Source: Nephrocerus scutellatus (Eukaryota; Arthropoda; Insecta; Diptera; Pipunculidae). From it: 64,000 bases of DNA. Location: NCBI GenBank assembly GCA_947095585.1, contig OX352761.1:139158277-139222276 (forward strand), read 5' to 3'. The notes under the pieces were generated by a model. The model was given only the letters and a program-made list of their open reading frames with translations, did not search any database and had not been told where the DNA came from. Shown here one piece after another: positions 46,844-58,790 of this stretch (position 1 is its first letter; every line of letters starts with the position of its first letter). Made by a program: the position numbers and the translations under genes.

Positions 46844-48893
46844 TGTCAGAAAAGTTAAAAAAGATTTTGCCTACGTGTTGATGTAGCCAAAAATTATCTA
46901 AAATAAAAAAAGTTTAGAACTCTCTGTTAATAGTGTAACTGTTTTTATAAATCGTGCGTGCTCAAGAAACTTGCACCCTTATGGGTTATTTTTTTATTAA
47001 AGTGACTTAGCACACTTCGCCAAATCACTTGAATGAATGAATCTGTTGTAAAAAAAAAACTTTTCCTAGCTGATGAAAAAAATGTCCACCACAGTGACAC
47101 TCAACTAAATGGATCGAACGAAAACTTTTGCAAATAACTTTAGAATGAATTTAGCGATAAAATTTCTCCACCCAAGTATCCCAAACTTCTTAATAGACCA
47201 GAAACGTCTCAGAGGGCAAATGGATTCGAACAAACTCAGACAGTTAACGTCGTGCACGTTTCTACTTTTCGAAGATAACTTTTTGACAGACGATTTGCTA
47301 TGATTTGTGCGAATCCTAAGATTTTCGCCCTTTCGAGATCAATGCACTCAGTCTGTGTTTTCTTTAGATTTTCCAGTCAACTGCACAACAACACTGCACA
47401 TCTACTTGATCTACTTTTCCAATAAAAATACAAAATAAACTAAAACCTATGCCAAGTGTTTCACTGCATTACTAGACCGACTCTCTGAACTATGAATTGA
47501 CTTTATGCACTCGTATGCATTTTATCTTATGTTATATGTTGCATGCGAGGAACTATAAAATATAAATTCAGTGATTCTTGGAAGTGCTGAATTGGTTGAA
47601 AAAAAGTACACATTGCTCGTTTTTCCTGCAGCAGAACATAAACATACACAATGCTGAAAATCCAGAGTCATGACATCGAATAGGACAAATTCAAATATCT
47701 TTTCCGGACCAATAGCCTGCATCTTAGCTACTCCTTTGGGCATTTTCCTTGGATGCACACACAACAGCTAGCTTTTGAGTAAATCCGTTCAAATTTCCTG
47801 TAGTGCGAGTATGTCTGTCAGCTTGGCAAAAGTACAATTTTTATATGAGAATCTTTGCCTATAGAGGAAGTAATATCTGCACCAATATTACATCAAGGAA
47901 ATTTTGTTCCACATTCATACTGGATGTGTCGTAAGCATATGTTGGTAAAGGACAAATTTATTAAGTCACTTAACCGCAATGGAGAGTATTTTAAATTTCA
48001 CAAATTTACACGTAGTATAATGCTAATTGAGGCCAATTCATAAGATAACTATACGACAACACATTTGTTAGTAGGATGATACCTATCTGCTATAAACTAC
48101 TGAATTGTGTGTTTAAGACTAAGATCGAATACATAATAGATTAAGGATAATTTTGTTTATCTATCCGTCGATGTATCCGTCTTATTATGTACTATATAAA
48201 AACCAGCATTGAAATGTTGTCTCAAATATTCATATTCATCCAAACATGAACTATTTTGTTATATGCATTCCTATTTCTTGTTGTACACTAATAAATGTTT
48301 AAATAACTTAAAACGGAAAAACTTAACAACACCAAAGAACCACAAATACCACAAAACTGACAAACTAAGGAAAATGAAAACTTTCTACAGCATAACTGCT
48401 AACACTCATCTAATTCATCTTAATTAGTGTTTTAATTGAAATGCTTTTAACGTATAATCTGATTTTGTTCCATCTACATTGCCATCACCATCATAACCAT
48501 TTATTCCCTCTATCTACTCTCTCTATGTTTGTCTTTGTCTTTCTCTCTAATGCAACGAATATGAAAAAGTTAAGCAAAAACTTAAAAATGTGACAGGACA
48601 AAACATCCTTAAATAAAATTAGTGCTAAAATTTAAATGGGCATAGGATACGATGTTGGCTAACCGTAAAAGCCGAGTTTGTGCGTACGAGTTCATCCTGG
48701 CCTTCTCCGTGTTTTGGTTGGAAAATTATCGTTTTTTTAATGCGTCCACTCTGAATTTTTTAAACTGAAAGCAAATAAAGATGTTACTAATGGACAAATC
48801 ACTGGATAAGACAGACACACCGAAAAAAGGACTATTGCTCGCATATGCGCTGTTTCTTCAGTGTCAAGAACAAAACCAACACTCGTCTTAAAA
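46844..48893. other. Unassigned stretch
   Basis: Short open frames (for example 47855-48043 and 48209-48427, plus) have no recognisable family. No RNA gene found by eye. Confidence 0.4.
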
Positions 48894-49173
48894 ATAGCGT
48901 ACATTTCTCGCAGAAAGTGCTCATCGTGCTCATTAAATTGCAGCACTCGGCAACCGCCTCGTGCTTCTAACTCTAAACTCCACTTTCCTCGCTCGTTATG
49001 TAATATACTATTTTCAGCTTTCTTGTGGTACAGTAGAGTTATAGTATATTACATAACGAGCGAGGAAAGTGGAGTTTATTGTGCGAGTTAGAAGCTTGAA
49101 ACACGAGGCTGTAGCCGAGTGCGGCAATCTAACAAGCACGATGAGCACTTTTCTGCGAGTAATGTACGATATT
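48894..49173. repeat. Foldback element with long inverted arms
   Basis: The arms 48974-49010 and 49042-49078 are a perfect 37-bp inverted repeat (TAAACTCCACTTTCCTCGCT and onward) around a 31-bp spacer. Outside these, imperfect complementarity continues to about 48894 and 49173 (GCAGAAAGTGCTCATCGTGC against GCACGATGAGCACTTTTCTG). Total span about 280 bp, with arms of about 120-130 bp. A deleted arm is present at 22017. The outer boundaries are approximate. Confidence 0.85.
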
Positions 49174-49990
49174 TTTCACACGACCAAAACCGGTTATGCG
49201 CAATGCAAAATTACTCTGGGAATGCGTGCAGTAAACAACAAAAGTATTTTATATGATAATTCACTAGTGTACATATCGGCTACTTTCGAAGCTAGGGCGT
49301 GTGAAAAACAATTTTCCATTCTATCATCGCTCGACCCAGAGAGCGTGTGATATTTGGGTGTCTATTCCAACAAGTTGCTGTACTCTACCTATAAGGGACA
49401 CGTAAATACCGCATTAGAAAAAGCAAGCGACACATTTATGTCACTCAAAAAGCTTTTCTATTCACGCTGTCTTCGAAGTGATGTCAAGATAATTTGCTAC
49501 CAGGCGTTTGTTAATCAATTTTGACCTATGGGTGTCCAATATGGTGTAATATAATTCCATTATCTATGGGAAAAATCCGCGCTTTTGAGAGGAAATGCCT
49601 TAGAGCATGTATGTGTATGATTAAAAGTGAACGGTCTAACCACAGACATTATCTATAAAACGATAAACTTCTGGATGCGTTTGGATTGTCAGAAATTGAC
49701 AACGTAATTCTTGCTGTTATTAGAAACCATCACAAGGGACATAACAAAGAACCCTATTTCGAGAGCATTCTATCCGAACCCTCAGTACTTCAGAAATACA
49801 TTAATGAGCGGAAATATTCCACCTGAGGCATTGCTGTATCTAGATGTAATGGACTATCTATCAGACTCGCGTAACATACCGATAATCTACCATATTGCTA
49901 GAGGGGCAAACGACAAAACAATCCGTCATGTTCCTAATATTGATCAGAATGGAAATGCGTCCTGGAGATACTGCAGTTACATACCTTAAA
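49170..49990 (+). mobile_element. LINE reverse transcriptase C-terminal remnant
   Basis: Broken frames give YAQCKITLGMRAVN, then KQFSILSSLDPESV, LYSTYKGHVNTALEKASDTF, LKKLFYSRCLRSDVKI, and NHHKGHNKEP and PYFESIL in another frame. This resembles the thumb and tail of Jockey/CR1-like LINE polymerases, but no catalytic motif is present. Frame shifts are frequent. It starts beside or inside the right foldback arm. Confidence 0.6.
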
Positions 49991-50190
49991 AAGAAAGTAC
50001 AAATACTCAACGTTTAAATTCAACCAAATACTGGTGGCTCGACTGGAGAATGGCCGACATCCAACCCTAGAAGGAGTAATATTAGGGATCTTCCGTTTTT
50101 TTTTTAATTTTCATTGCTAAGTAGTTTTCATCAAAACTATTCAAGATTTAAGATTTAAAACAAAACAAAAAAAAATATTATTTAATTTTT
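49991..50190. other. Spacer after LINE remnant
   Basis: Ends in A-rich and T-rich runs; no further feature. Confidence 0.3.
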
Positions 50191-51205
50191 AGCAAATTCC
50201 ACTTCGAAGGAAGTACCCTGGCGCTGGCACCCTATGCGCAAACAAGATTACAGGCTGGTGCTCCGACACATCAAACAGCGCTGTGTTCCACGGCGATGCT
50301 GGTATGATTCGCTTTCTCCTTACTCGTGGAGTCCAGCTCTAAAGACCTTGCTTGATATTGTGTTTTAAGAACCTTGATGGCTTCCAAAACTTTAACATTC
50401 GAAACTTTTCATCAATTTCGGCATTCCCGCTTTGCCCCCCGAGGGGGCCGCTGTATCTTACTTAATCGGCTGGTTATTATAAGTCTGATACTTGGTCATA
50501 CTCGGTAGATTATAGTGGCAGGGGGGCTTCTTTAAAAAATGTCAGTATGGGCGCTGTTTTTAAGCATGAAGCGCTCCTACCATACCATAGCGTTGGTGCC
50601 TGGGATAGTTTCTATCCCGGGCGGCCTAGGACTTGAAACACCCTAGTGTCAAATGATAGGATACGAGGTTCCGGACGAACGTGCTGCCAGGGTCTGCTTT
50701 TGCAATCGCCCAGGCACTCATTCTGAAAGAGCTGAGTCCCTTGATGGCAGATCTCACCAAGGTCGCGTTATTACTATTACGGGGTTTGGATGCCCACAGA
50801 TAAGGTTTAATCTCCTCGGAGGTTTAACTGAGTCTGGGCCAACCTTTGGTTGAGATCCAGTTTATTCTGGCTTTGGCCTATGTAGTGGCTGTGGTTTACT
50901 ACCCAAATGCGGGTAGAACACTAGCATGGTAACATCAGCGTGGGGACTGATGTTACCAAAAATCTTTGGTGCATCAGAAGACCGTCCTGATGTTACCGGT
51001 GCGATGATGTGCTCTCTGTGGAGTTGCATAGATCAACCGGTTGTCGAAAAACCAGAGATCGGCAGGGACTTAAGATAGGTCCTGCTCTAACCATTGAGTT
51101 AATACTGGCACATCAGTCTATGATGGACGTTGATTGTCGTATAACTAATCCAAGTCCGAAGAGGACCGTGGGGTTAACCATTCTATGGAGGTATCCACGT
51201 TAATC
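50191..51205. other. GC-rich block, probably a repeat, unclassified
   Basis: Contrast in base composition with both flanks is sharp. Short plus-strand open frames at 50653-50853 and 51009-51203 show no family motif. The near-direct ACTGATGTTACC / CCTGATGTTACC pair and a GTAACATCAGCG segment occur at 50928-51000. It may be the 5' part of a transposon. Confidence 0.4.
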
Positions 51206-51719
51206 TAATGACATTTCTATTCCCGCTTTGCATTTCACCGCCCACTTCTGCCATACTGTGGGAAGTTTTTCTTTTGAAATTTTTAAAATGTGGGAAGATT
51301 TATTATTATTACGAGTATCATCGATGAGAGTAGTCTGTGTAGGTAAGGAACTCGTCGACAGATTGTTTCGCCCGTGATTTGTTTCTTTCGTTTTATCTTT
51401 TATAGCTATTTTATAGCAGAATAATCTTGGAAATAGGCTAACCTTGAATTGTTTCAATCAATAATACACTTTGTTTTGTTGTGTGAGTTTTGTTTATTTT
51501 ACGAAACTTATGCTTTTGACGAATTTTTTTGTTTTTAATTTTCAACATTCCCAATGATGAAGCAACCCATTGTAAAGTTTTGTGAACTAAATGATTCATC
51601 TTGAAATATGTTCCCACACAGTGCTTAAAAATCTTTTAAAATTTTCTATTTAAACTTCGTGTCTTAGAGTGGGTGTTTGTTTGCTTGTTTGTGATCAAAT
51701 CTTGTGATACATTTTTAAT

Positions 51720-51857
51720 CCACTTTCTACAAACCGATTTTATTCAAATTTGTGTATTCCCGATGACAACAATTTCTATTAAAATTTGGAAGTGATTAGG
51801 CCTTAGGGAGGCTCTCATATAATTTTTTTTAAAACTAAAAAAGGTGTCTATCTTAAT
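51720..51857. repeat. Dispersed repeat 'TTGGAAGTGATC', copy 3
   Basis: ACCGATTTTATTCAAATTTG, GATGACAACAATTTCTATTA, AAATTTGGAAGTGATTAGGC and GGCTCTCATATAATTTTTTT follow the order of copies 1 and 2. It is cut at 51858 by the solo LTR. Confidence 0.7.
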
Positions 51858-51861
51858 ATAT

Positions 51862-52445
51862 TGTTACGAAATTTAGACTTTCAAGTTTATTAATTTACAA
51901 ATAACAACTTTAATAAACAAACAGTAAAAATAATACAAGTTCACAATTTTTATTAGTGATAACTATAAATGTACACAAAAACCCTTATTACAACAACACT
52001 TGTATTTCACTATAATTCTCTTAGATGGTAGCTCGATCTCTTTGCAAGAACTTTTTGCACTTGACTGTTTGAATTCTAAACACTTAATGAATTCCTGCAG
52101 CAACGCCGTACTATTTATACTCCTTGAAAACTTTTCCAGATACTTCCAATCTTATAGACAAAAATTGTCAGAAAATTGTGGCAACGGTCCTTATTTACAC
52201 AAAACCATACTCAAATGTAATGAGTCACCTTCTAAAAATAAACTACATGTGCAAACCGGTTTGACTACATTTTTGACCAGTACATAATGATTTAAACTTA
52301 CAGCCGGTTACATTTAAAATAATCGAATTAATCTCACAGTCTAAGAGTATGCTATTATAATTGTTCGTATTCCATTATCGATCAGGGAACGCAAAATTCC
52401 TTGTATACACCATGGCGACATCTACTATTAACTACTTTCGTAACA
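51862..52445. mobile_element. Solo LTR with 4-bp target duplication
   Basis: 584 bp starting TGTTACGAAA and ending TTTCGTAACA, a perfect 10-bp terminal inverted repeat with TG...CA ends. It is flanked by ATAT at 51858-51861 and 52446-52449. A 4-bp duplication and TG/CA ends are the signature of Gypsy-type LTR retrotransposon integration; no internal pol sequence remains, so it arose by LTR-LTR recombination. The orientation is not determined. Confidence 0.88.
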
Positions 52446-52571
52446 ATATAAAAACGTTGGGGCGTATGTATGTCTGACTATCACGGTTGAATCACTGAAA
52501 CTTTCCAACTTATACTCACACCATATGTTCGTGAGGTGCTCGGGATTGTTTTTGATTACATTAGACCCTAC

Positions 52572-52586
52572 TAGGTGGCGCTGGGG
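52572..52586 (+). promoter_or_regulatory. CTCF-like site 1
   Basis: TAGGTGGCGCTGGGG contains AGGTGGCGC, close to the insect CTCF core. A second identical 15-mer lies 114 bp downstream. Confidence 0.35.
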
Positions 52587-52685
52587 TCGTTTTTTCTCGA
52601 AAATTCCTATTTATGGCCCGATTTGGCTCTTTCCACCATAAAATATTAAAATAAAAAGAAAGTAATTGACATAATTTGGACCCGA

Positions 52686-52700
52686 TAGGTGGCGCTGGGG
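52686..52700 (+). promoter_or_regulatory. CTCF-like site 2
   Basis: Identical to site 1 in sequence and orientation, preceded by similar GACCC(T/G)A context, so the two arose by local duplication of a longer unit. Confidence 0.35.
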
Positions 52701-52774
52701 CGGAAAATGTAATTATCCCTGTATATGATTTTCATATAAAGAATATTCGAACATGTATTCATTTTTTGCCGATA

Positions 52775-53005
52775 TAAGTGTCGATTCTACAGTTTTCTGG
52801 GTTGGTGAGGTGTTCAGTTGGTGGGTTGGTCAGTTGACTGGAGGTCATATGGCGTGATGTCAGTGGGTGGGGGTGGGTGGTCAGCTAGCGGGAGGTCATA
52901 GGGCAAGGGGTCAATCGGCTGATGGTCTGTTGGTGGGGGTTCAATTGGCGGCAGGTCAGTGGGCGTGGCGACAATAGGCGGGTGTTCGGAGTGGAGTGAA
53001 GATCC
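52775..53005. repeat. G-rich minisatellite
   Basis: Begins with GATATAAGTGTCGATTCTAC and TGGGTTGGTGAGGTG, then repeats of GGTCAGTGGGTGG, GGAGGTCATAGGG and GGGGTCAATCGG. The opening core is shared with the array at 62369. Runs of G on one strand make quadruplex folding possible. Confidence 0.75.
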
Positions 53006-54429
53006 GTGGAATGGGGCAGCCGGTAGAGGCCGAATATTTCCGCTAGTGTCTTATAATAATTTAAATGGTTATTAAAATATAATGCTTAATTCTACATGTT
53101 ACTATGTTACTACATATTATCCAAAGTAATTTGCTCGTCATTGCACTGAATTAACCCGCACAACATTTACGAATAAATAATGCATCTTAGTTTAAGTACA
53201 TGCACCCACATAGGCTTGGGTATATTCTATCCACTGTGTAATGCGTGCAAAATGTGGGAAATAAAAAAAACTTAAATATAAAATATTTCAACAAATTAAC
53301 CAGGATGCATTTTTTATTTGCCATTTATAGCTGTAAACAGAAAACTCTAATTTTGGTATTTTTATTCGCGCCACAAAATCCGGTGGTTGGAAAAATTAAC
53401 ATTTTCCTCTGATGCATTATGCCGGCAGCGCACAGCACAGAGTCTGCTCTGAGTGCACCGAAAATTTTTACTTTTGGTTTTTTTTTTAAAAAAAAACATG
53501 CCGTTCTCATTTCGGTTGCATACAATGCAGGATGTACTCATGAGGTTGTGGCTGTGGTTATGACATCGCTCATAGTTCTATCTGAATTCAGAGATAATGC
53601 TCATTCACTTGCTCACCAACAACTCTTCTATTAGCCGCAACCCGCACAACAATAATTATGTAAAATGAAAAGATAAATTGCAAGTGCAAGTACGAATATT
53701 ATACATCAATTTGCGCTCGCTTAAAGAACCGCGTCGTGCATGATGCGAAGTGCGTTAGGGTTGAAGGGTGGAAAAATAAAATGAAACTGTAAATCAGTTG
53801 GTAGTACGCTGTACCTTGCATCTAGAGTGTGCACAATGTTTATGCTGATACGGTACTTTCGCACGCAAACACTCAGAGTGATTTTTTGGTTGTTGTTGTT
53901 GGTAAAATGTGACACTTTCATTGTATGCAAATTGCCCTCTGTCCATACATTTTTGGCAATTTAATTGGCATAAGTCCACACGATTTCGCACATTAGGGTG
54001 TGTCCACTGTGTGTGTTAACACTCAGATGCGTACACGCACGTACACAATGGGGGATTTATTTTCGGATAAACAGCCTAAATTAAAATGAAAGTAATCCCA
54101 ACAGAATGTGCTCCCATTTGTCACACGGTGTTTGTTGTTGTAGTTGTGTTGTTTGTTTACGAAAATCTAATCAATTCATGCAAATGCTTAAGTGCAAGCA
54201 CACATTAATTAACTAAATTAAGATACGCGACACAATTAAAAAATCCGGAATCATTTATTTTTAGATATTCCAAAATTAAATCTATGCATTGCTAGGTAAA
54301 CTTTATTCCGTTAATGATTAAGAGTGCTAGGTCAAACATTTCTATGGACTCTTCTCAGAGGCGTTCATTACATTAGGCTTTGAGCTAACCACACTCATTA
54401 TTCGCATTTTTAACGTCACTTAAAATAGC
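53006..54429. other. Unassigned stretch
   Basis: AT-rich with no supported gene. Open frames at 53325-53991 overlap on both strands and are unrecognised. Confidence 0.4.
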
Positions 54430-56240
54430 CTTCAACGACTTAGCATAACTTGTCCTAAATTAATCCTTATTCCCATTCCAAAGGTAAGCCCCGAAGAGCA
54501 AATCGAAGAATGCGACGTTGGATGCTATCGATTCTAGAAACATTAATTTGATGATAGCGGGACCATGCTTGACTAGCGTACTCGAGAAGGGGACAGATAA
54601 AATTTATGTAGAGGTATCTAGTCACATAAAGGTTGAAAAATTCTTTGGACCGCCGTTTGATAAAGCCAAGTGATGAGTTGGCTATAAGAATTTTTTCATC
54701 TATATGAGAACGGAAATTTAGCTCCGAGTCACACAATAATGGGGCTTGTTGGACTCACGTGATAAGGTAATAGATTGTCATTTGGTGATATTTAGCTCTA
54801 AGCAATTTTTATGGCACCAGATCGAAAAACTGTCTAGGTATTGAAGGAAACAAGAGTCTTATGGAGAAGAAATTGGTTTGAAAAATTTGGTATCGTCAGC
54901 ATAGAGAGGGCGGAGATTTTGATGACCCTTTCAAGATCATTTATAGTTAGAATAAAGAAAAGGGACACAAATGGCTGCCTTGTGGTACACAAGAGGTTGC
55001 CATGAATGTGATTGAGAGGACGCAAAGCGAACCGTTTTCTAGATAGGAACATATCCATTTTAACAATATGGGTTCAAAGCCGAGGAAAGACAATTTAAAA
55101 AGGATTAATCGATGAGATATCTTATCAAAAGCCTTACTGAAATCAATTGCAACAACATCGTTTTCGTTGCCACTCTCTAAGGCTTTAAGGGCGATGGACA
55201 CGAATTCAACGAGGTTAGTGGTGTTGATCTACCTTTGACAAAGCCGTGTTAGCTCGAAGAGATAAGAGAATTGCAATGGAGGCTTAAAGTTTCGTATAAA
55301 ATACTTTCGAAGTGTTTGACTATACGAGAAAGTTTAGCAATAGGATGATAATTAGTTACATCATTCTTTGATATTTTTTTGTGTATCGGAGGTCTTCAAA
55401 ATTTGAGGAAATTCTCGTTGTGAATGGGATGGTTGTAAGAGGTAAGAGAGGGGGAAGGAGAGTAGTGGAGCTTTATTAATATAGCGCGGGTAGAGGTAGT
55501 ACCGAGGTAGTTGGAAAAGTCGAAAATAGAATAAGTACGAAGGTACGTCGCCCATAACCTGTTTTTCTTATTTCGTGAGGACCGAAGTCCTCGATTATAC
55601 CAAGGGGGAGATGTAGATGAGGTTTAATGGTGCGAGAATGGAACATACAGAGAAATAGAACTAAGTAATCCTCTGTAAAAAATGGAGATGGCATCATTTA
55701 AAGATAGAAACTCAAAAGAGTACCTGCTAAGATAGTCATTGATTTTGCGGAAATTAACTTTATGAAAGTCGCAAGAAGAGAGAACTATGGGAGGATGGGA
55801 CTTAGGGGACTGTAGGGGAGAGTTGTGGAAAAAAGAAAGAGGAAGAGTGGGAGGTGTGAAAATTATCAATAGTCGATAGAGATAGAGGACTAAGCGAGAC
55901 AGAGGAGTTAATGGGATCAGTTGTGAAAATAAGGTCTAATTAACTACTCATGTAGTTAGTGTCGCCACTAACTTGGCTTAGGCTAGAGTCTGTAAGTCGA
56001 TCTACAAAGAGAAATTCCCTGGTTGAGTTGGGATACGAAGCAATGAAAAAGGATTTATCATCTGATAGAGTATAGTGAGGTTGGGGGAAATTAAAATCGC
56101 CGAAAATAAGGATGTCGTCAAGGAAGTCAAAAGTGTTGATTATTTGGTCAATTGCATCAAAAATAAGTTGGTAGGATTCGATAGCTTGGGACGGTTGAAT
56201 GTATCAACACATAACATACAGGTGGGGTGTTATTTTAATT
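54430..56240 (-). mobile_element. Jockey/CR1-like LINE with endonuclease and RT remnants
   Basis: On the minus strand from right to left: an APE endonuclease piece (DDILIFGDFNFPQPHY; GDFN at 56090-56101), then degraded sequence, then reverse transcriptase domain A with both Asp residues (VAIDFSKAFDKISHRLILF, about 55150), a damaged VPQG motif, an intact YADD (LYADDTKFFK; 54892-54903), and the thumb region (CPLLEYASQAWSRYHQINVS, about 54590). Several frameshifts make it inactive. Confidence 0.85.
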
Positions 56241-56370
56241 TAAACTAAATCGAGTTTAGATAGAAATATTGGAGGGGAAATGTAAAATCTTAGTATCAGC
56301 CACTGCGCGGGTAATAGGAGGGCGTGGGTTTTGCAAGTAGCGAAGCGCCCGGGAACAGCTAGTTACTTTT
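56241..56370 (-). repeat. Short repeat 'ACTAGCTGTTCCCGGGCGCT'
   Basis: The minus strand starts AACTAGCTGTTCCCGGGCGC then TTCGCTAC, like AACTAGCTTTTCCCATGCGC at 61767. This is a type of end found on abundant non-autonomous insect elements. It abuts the LINE's 5' end. Classification is uncertain. Confidence 0.45.
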
Positions 56371-58135
56371 ATAAATTTTTATCATTAAATATCATTTCAA
56401 ATGACGTTTAACTTTCCATACGGCTAAGAGAAGAGAGGTGATAGTTATCACACAATCACACTATGAAATTACAAAATTTGATAGATGTCACGACTATGTG
56501 AATAGGCAGGCGTATTATATTCATGGTGTTCATGAGGTCGATTCCCGATCTGTGAAGCTGTGAAGTGAAGTAGCAGATATGTTTGACGTTCCACTCCGCT
56601 CCACTGATATAATTACTTAGCAATGATTGCGCAGGTAAAACATCGCGTAGTTCATCCACATCACACATAATGAACTGCACATACATGACATCGACGGAAA
56701 GTTCATATTCGCATTCGGAATGCATCGGTGCGTCTGAATGTCAACTGCAAACAGGCAAACTGTCAATTTTATGAATAAATACGCAATCAGAGTCCTTCGA
56801 AGAGATTTGCAAGAGCGGTTATTTCATGCATGGCATATACCTACTCGTAATGCGCGACCGAGCAACTGAGTACACACTTGAACTAACTTGATGTACTCTG
56901 CGTGACATACTTTCAACGGGAAGATTGCCAGAATCATGCGATTGCCAGAGAATCGTTGCCGTTGGCTTCAAAGTTTTCTGCTCTCAGATACGAATACTTT
57001 TCCTGTTAGAATACTGCGATTTTCTGTCGATCGATTATTTTGCAGTACCGAACCGATTTATTTCGGCAATAATCAAATAATTGTTCGCTTAAGCTGGTGG
57101 AACTAAGAACCCCGTAAATTTAACTTAACATTGCATCCGCAAAATATCGTTGCGATGCACGTAGAAGTACAAAGAACTATCAGGCAGTGAAAGAAAAACA
57201 CACATGTAGCAAGGACCTTCAGTCCGTCTTTACAACACGCACCACCAGCTACGAGAAACATGAGTGGTTAATGAGCTCATTAGGCCTTATCCCTGACTCA
57301 GTTAAAACAGTAATCATTATGTATTAAATATGACTGGCATTCAGGTGGCATTTGTTCGAGTTTACACAGAGCTTTCATATGTGTGTGTGTGTTTATGGAA
57401 GACGTCAGTTTTCTCGTCGGCCTATTGGAAGGAAAGTAAGGTACGTAGTTTGCTGATGGTACACATAGTACGAACAGATCCTTTTGTGCTCATCATCATC
57501 CATCGTCAACATCCCAACGTCTAATGTAAAAAAAAACAACAATAAACTTCAGCAAAAGGCGGGGGTTTTTTCTGGAACGCAATCAGATATTCTACATGGT
57601 TGCTGTGTGTATATTCGCTTTGAATTTTGTCCATTTTGTCGCAATTTACATGCAAAGCAGCGAATTACGGCGGAGGTCGAAACTGTGTGTGTCGAGTTAA
57701 TTTAAATTTCCTTGTGATGCCGATGCGATGCTACCCGTTACCATGATGTGGGACGATCAAGGGCATTTTTTTGTTAGTTTTACCTGAATAACTTAAATAA
57801 TCTTCTTTGCTAGTCAACTCAATAAAAAGCTGGATACTTTGTCAAGTTAACCTTGGATTTCCGCGTGAACGAACAAAAGAAATTAAATATCACATCCACA
57901 GAACAATAATTATGATATATTGAAAGAAAGAGAGCGAACATAATATATTTTCAACTTGTTTTGAAACGTTTCGAGGCGAGACCTTGATAACTTAGTCTTT
58001 ATTTCTTTTATTTGATGCATCTCCAAACTTGTATGAAAGCTAAATTAAAATACAAATGAAATACTATCTTACACTCGCACTTTGACGTTTTCGAGATCTG
58101 AGAGGTTGTTCATCAATCGTTTACCTAAGTGTTCT
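56371..58135. other. Unassigned stretch
   Basis: No supported gene. A 10-bp GT run lies near 57380. Confidence 0.4.
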
Positions 58136-58790
58136 GCCTTGTGTATACGCTAATACCAATCAGGAGCAAAGAAGATGTTCTATTGTCTCCTCCTACTCCT
58201 CGTCCATGCAGCTTCTGTAGGATTTATGATATCTCAGAAGACAGTGTCCTGTCAGTATCCCCATAAACATTTTTTGTTCACGTCTTTGTAGAGAGATTTG
58301 CGCAACTCAACGCCACAAACCCAGCTCTGGCCAAACTTGTCTTAAAATATTGAAGTGTCGACACTTTCCCACCTATTGTTCGTTGTAGCTTCAGCCTCTT
58401 TTCGAATCACAAGCTTTAGTGTCGCAATTGGCCTCCCAAATCTGCCCTTTACGGTAGCAGCTGGAGAGTCATCTGGGATGGCCGATTTGTAAGATTTAAA
58501 CCCGCTTATTGCCCACTGTATTTGCTTTTAATTCACGATATCTCCTATGTACATTGAGTGGGATTCTTGGTAATAGCTAGTCTCTATTGAAATACTAAAC
58601 CGAAATGAATCAGGAAAGTGAGTCTCAATGAGAAGCCCCACGGATTTCCCACTTGAGACCATCCAAGAACTATCCGGTTTTATAATGTAACTTGCAGTGG
58701 TTGCAGAGAGAATCTTTCTAGGGTGAGAGGTCTCAGATCTCCATGCATTTTGTCACAGAAGATTCTCCAAGACTTCCATTGCGCTCTTCT
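58136..58790 (-). mobile_element. LINE RNase H and tail remnant
   Basis: The minus strand at 58140-58260 reads LTGHCLLRYHKSYRSCMDEE, then ETIEHLLCS, the C-terminal Cys/His tail after a LINE RNase H. Degraded RNase H sequence continues up to about 58790. It is similar in type to the fragments at 12680 and 22396. Confidence 0.7.
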
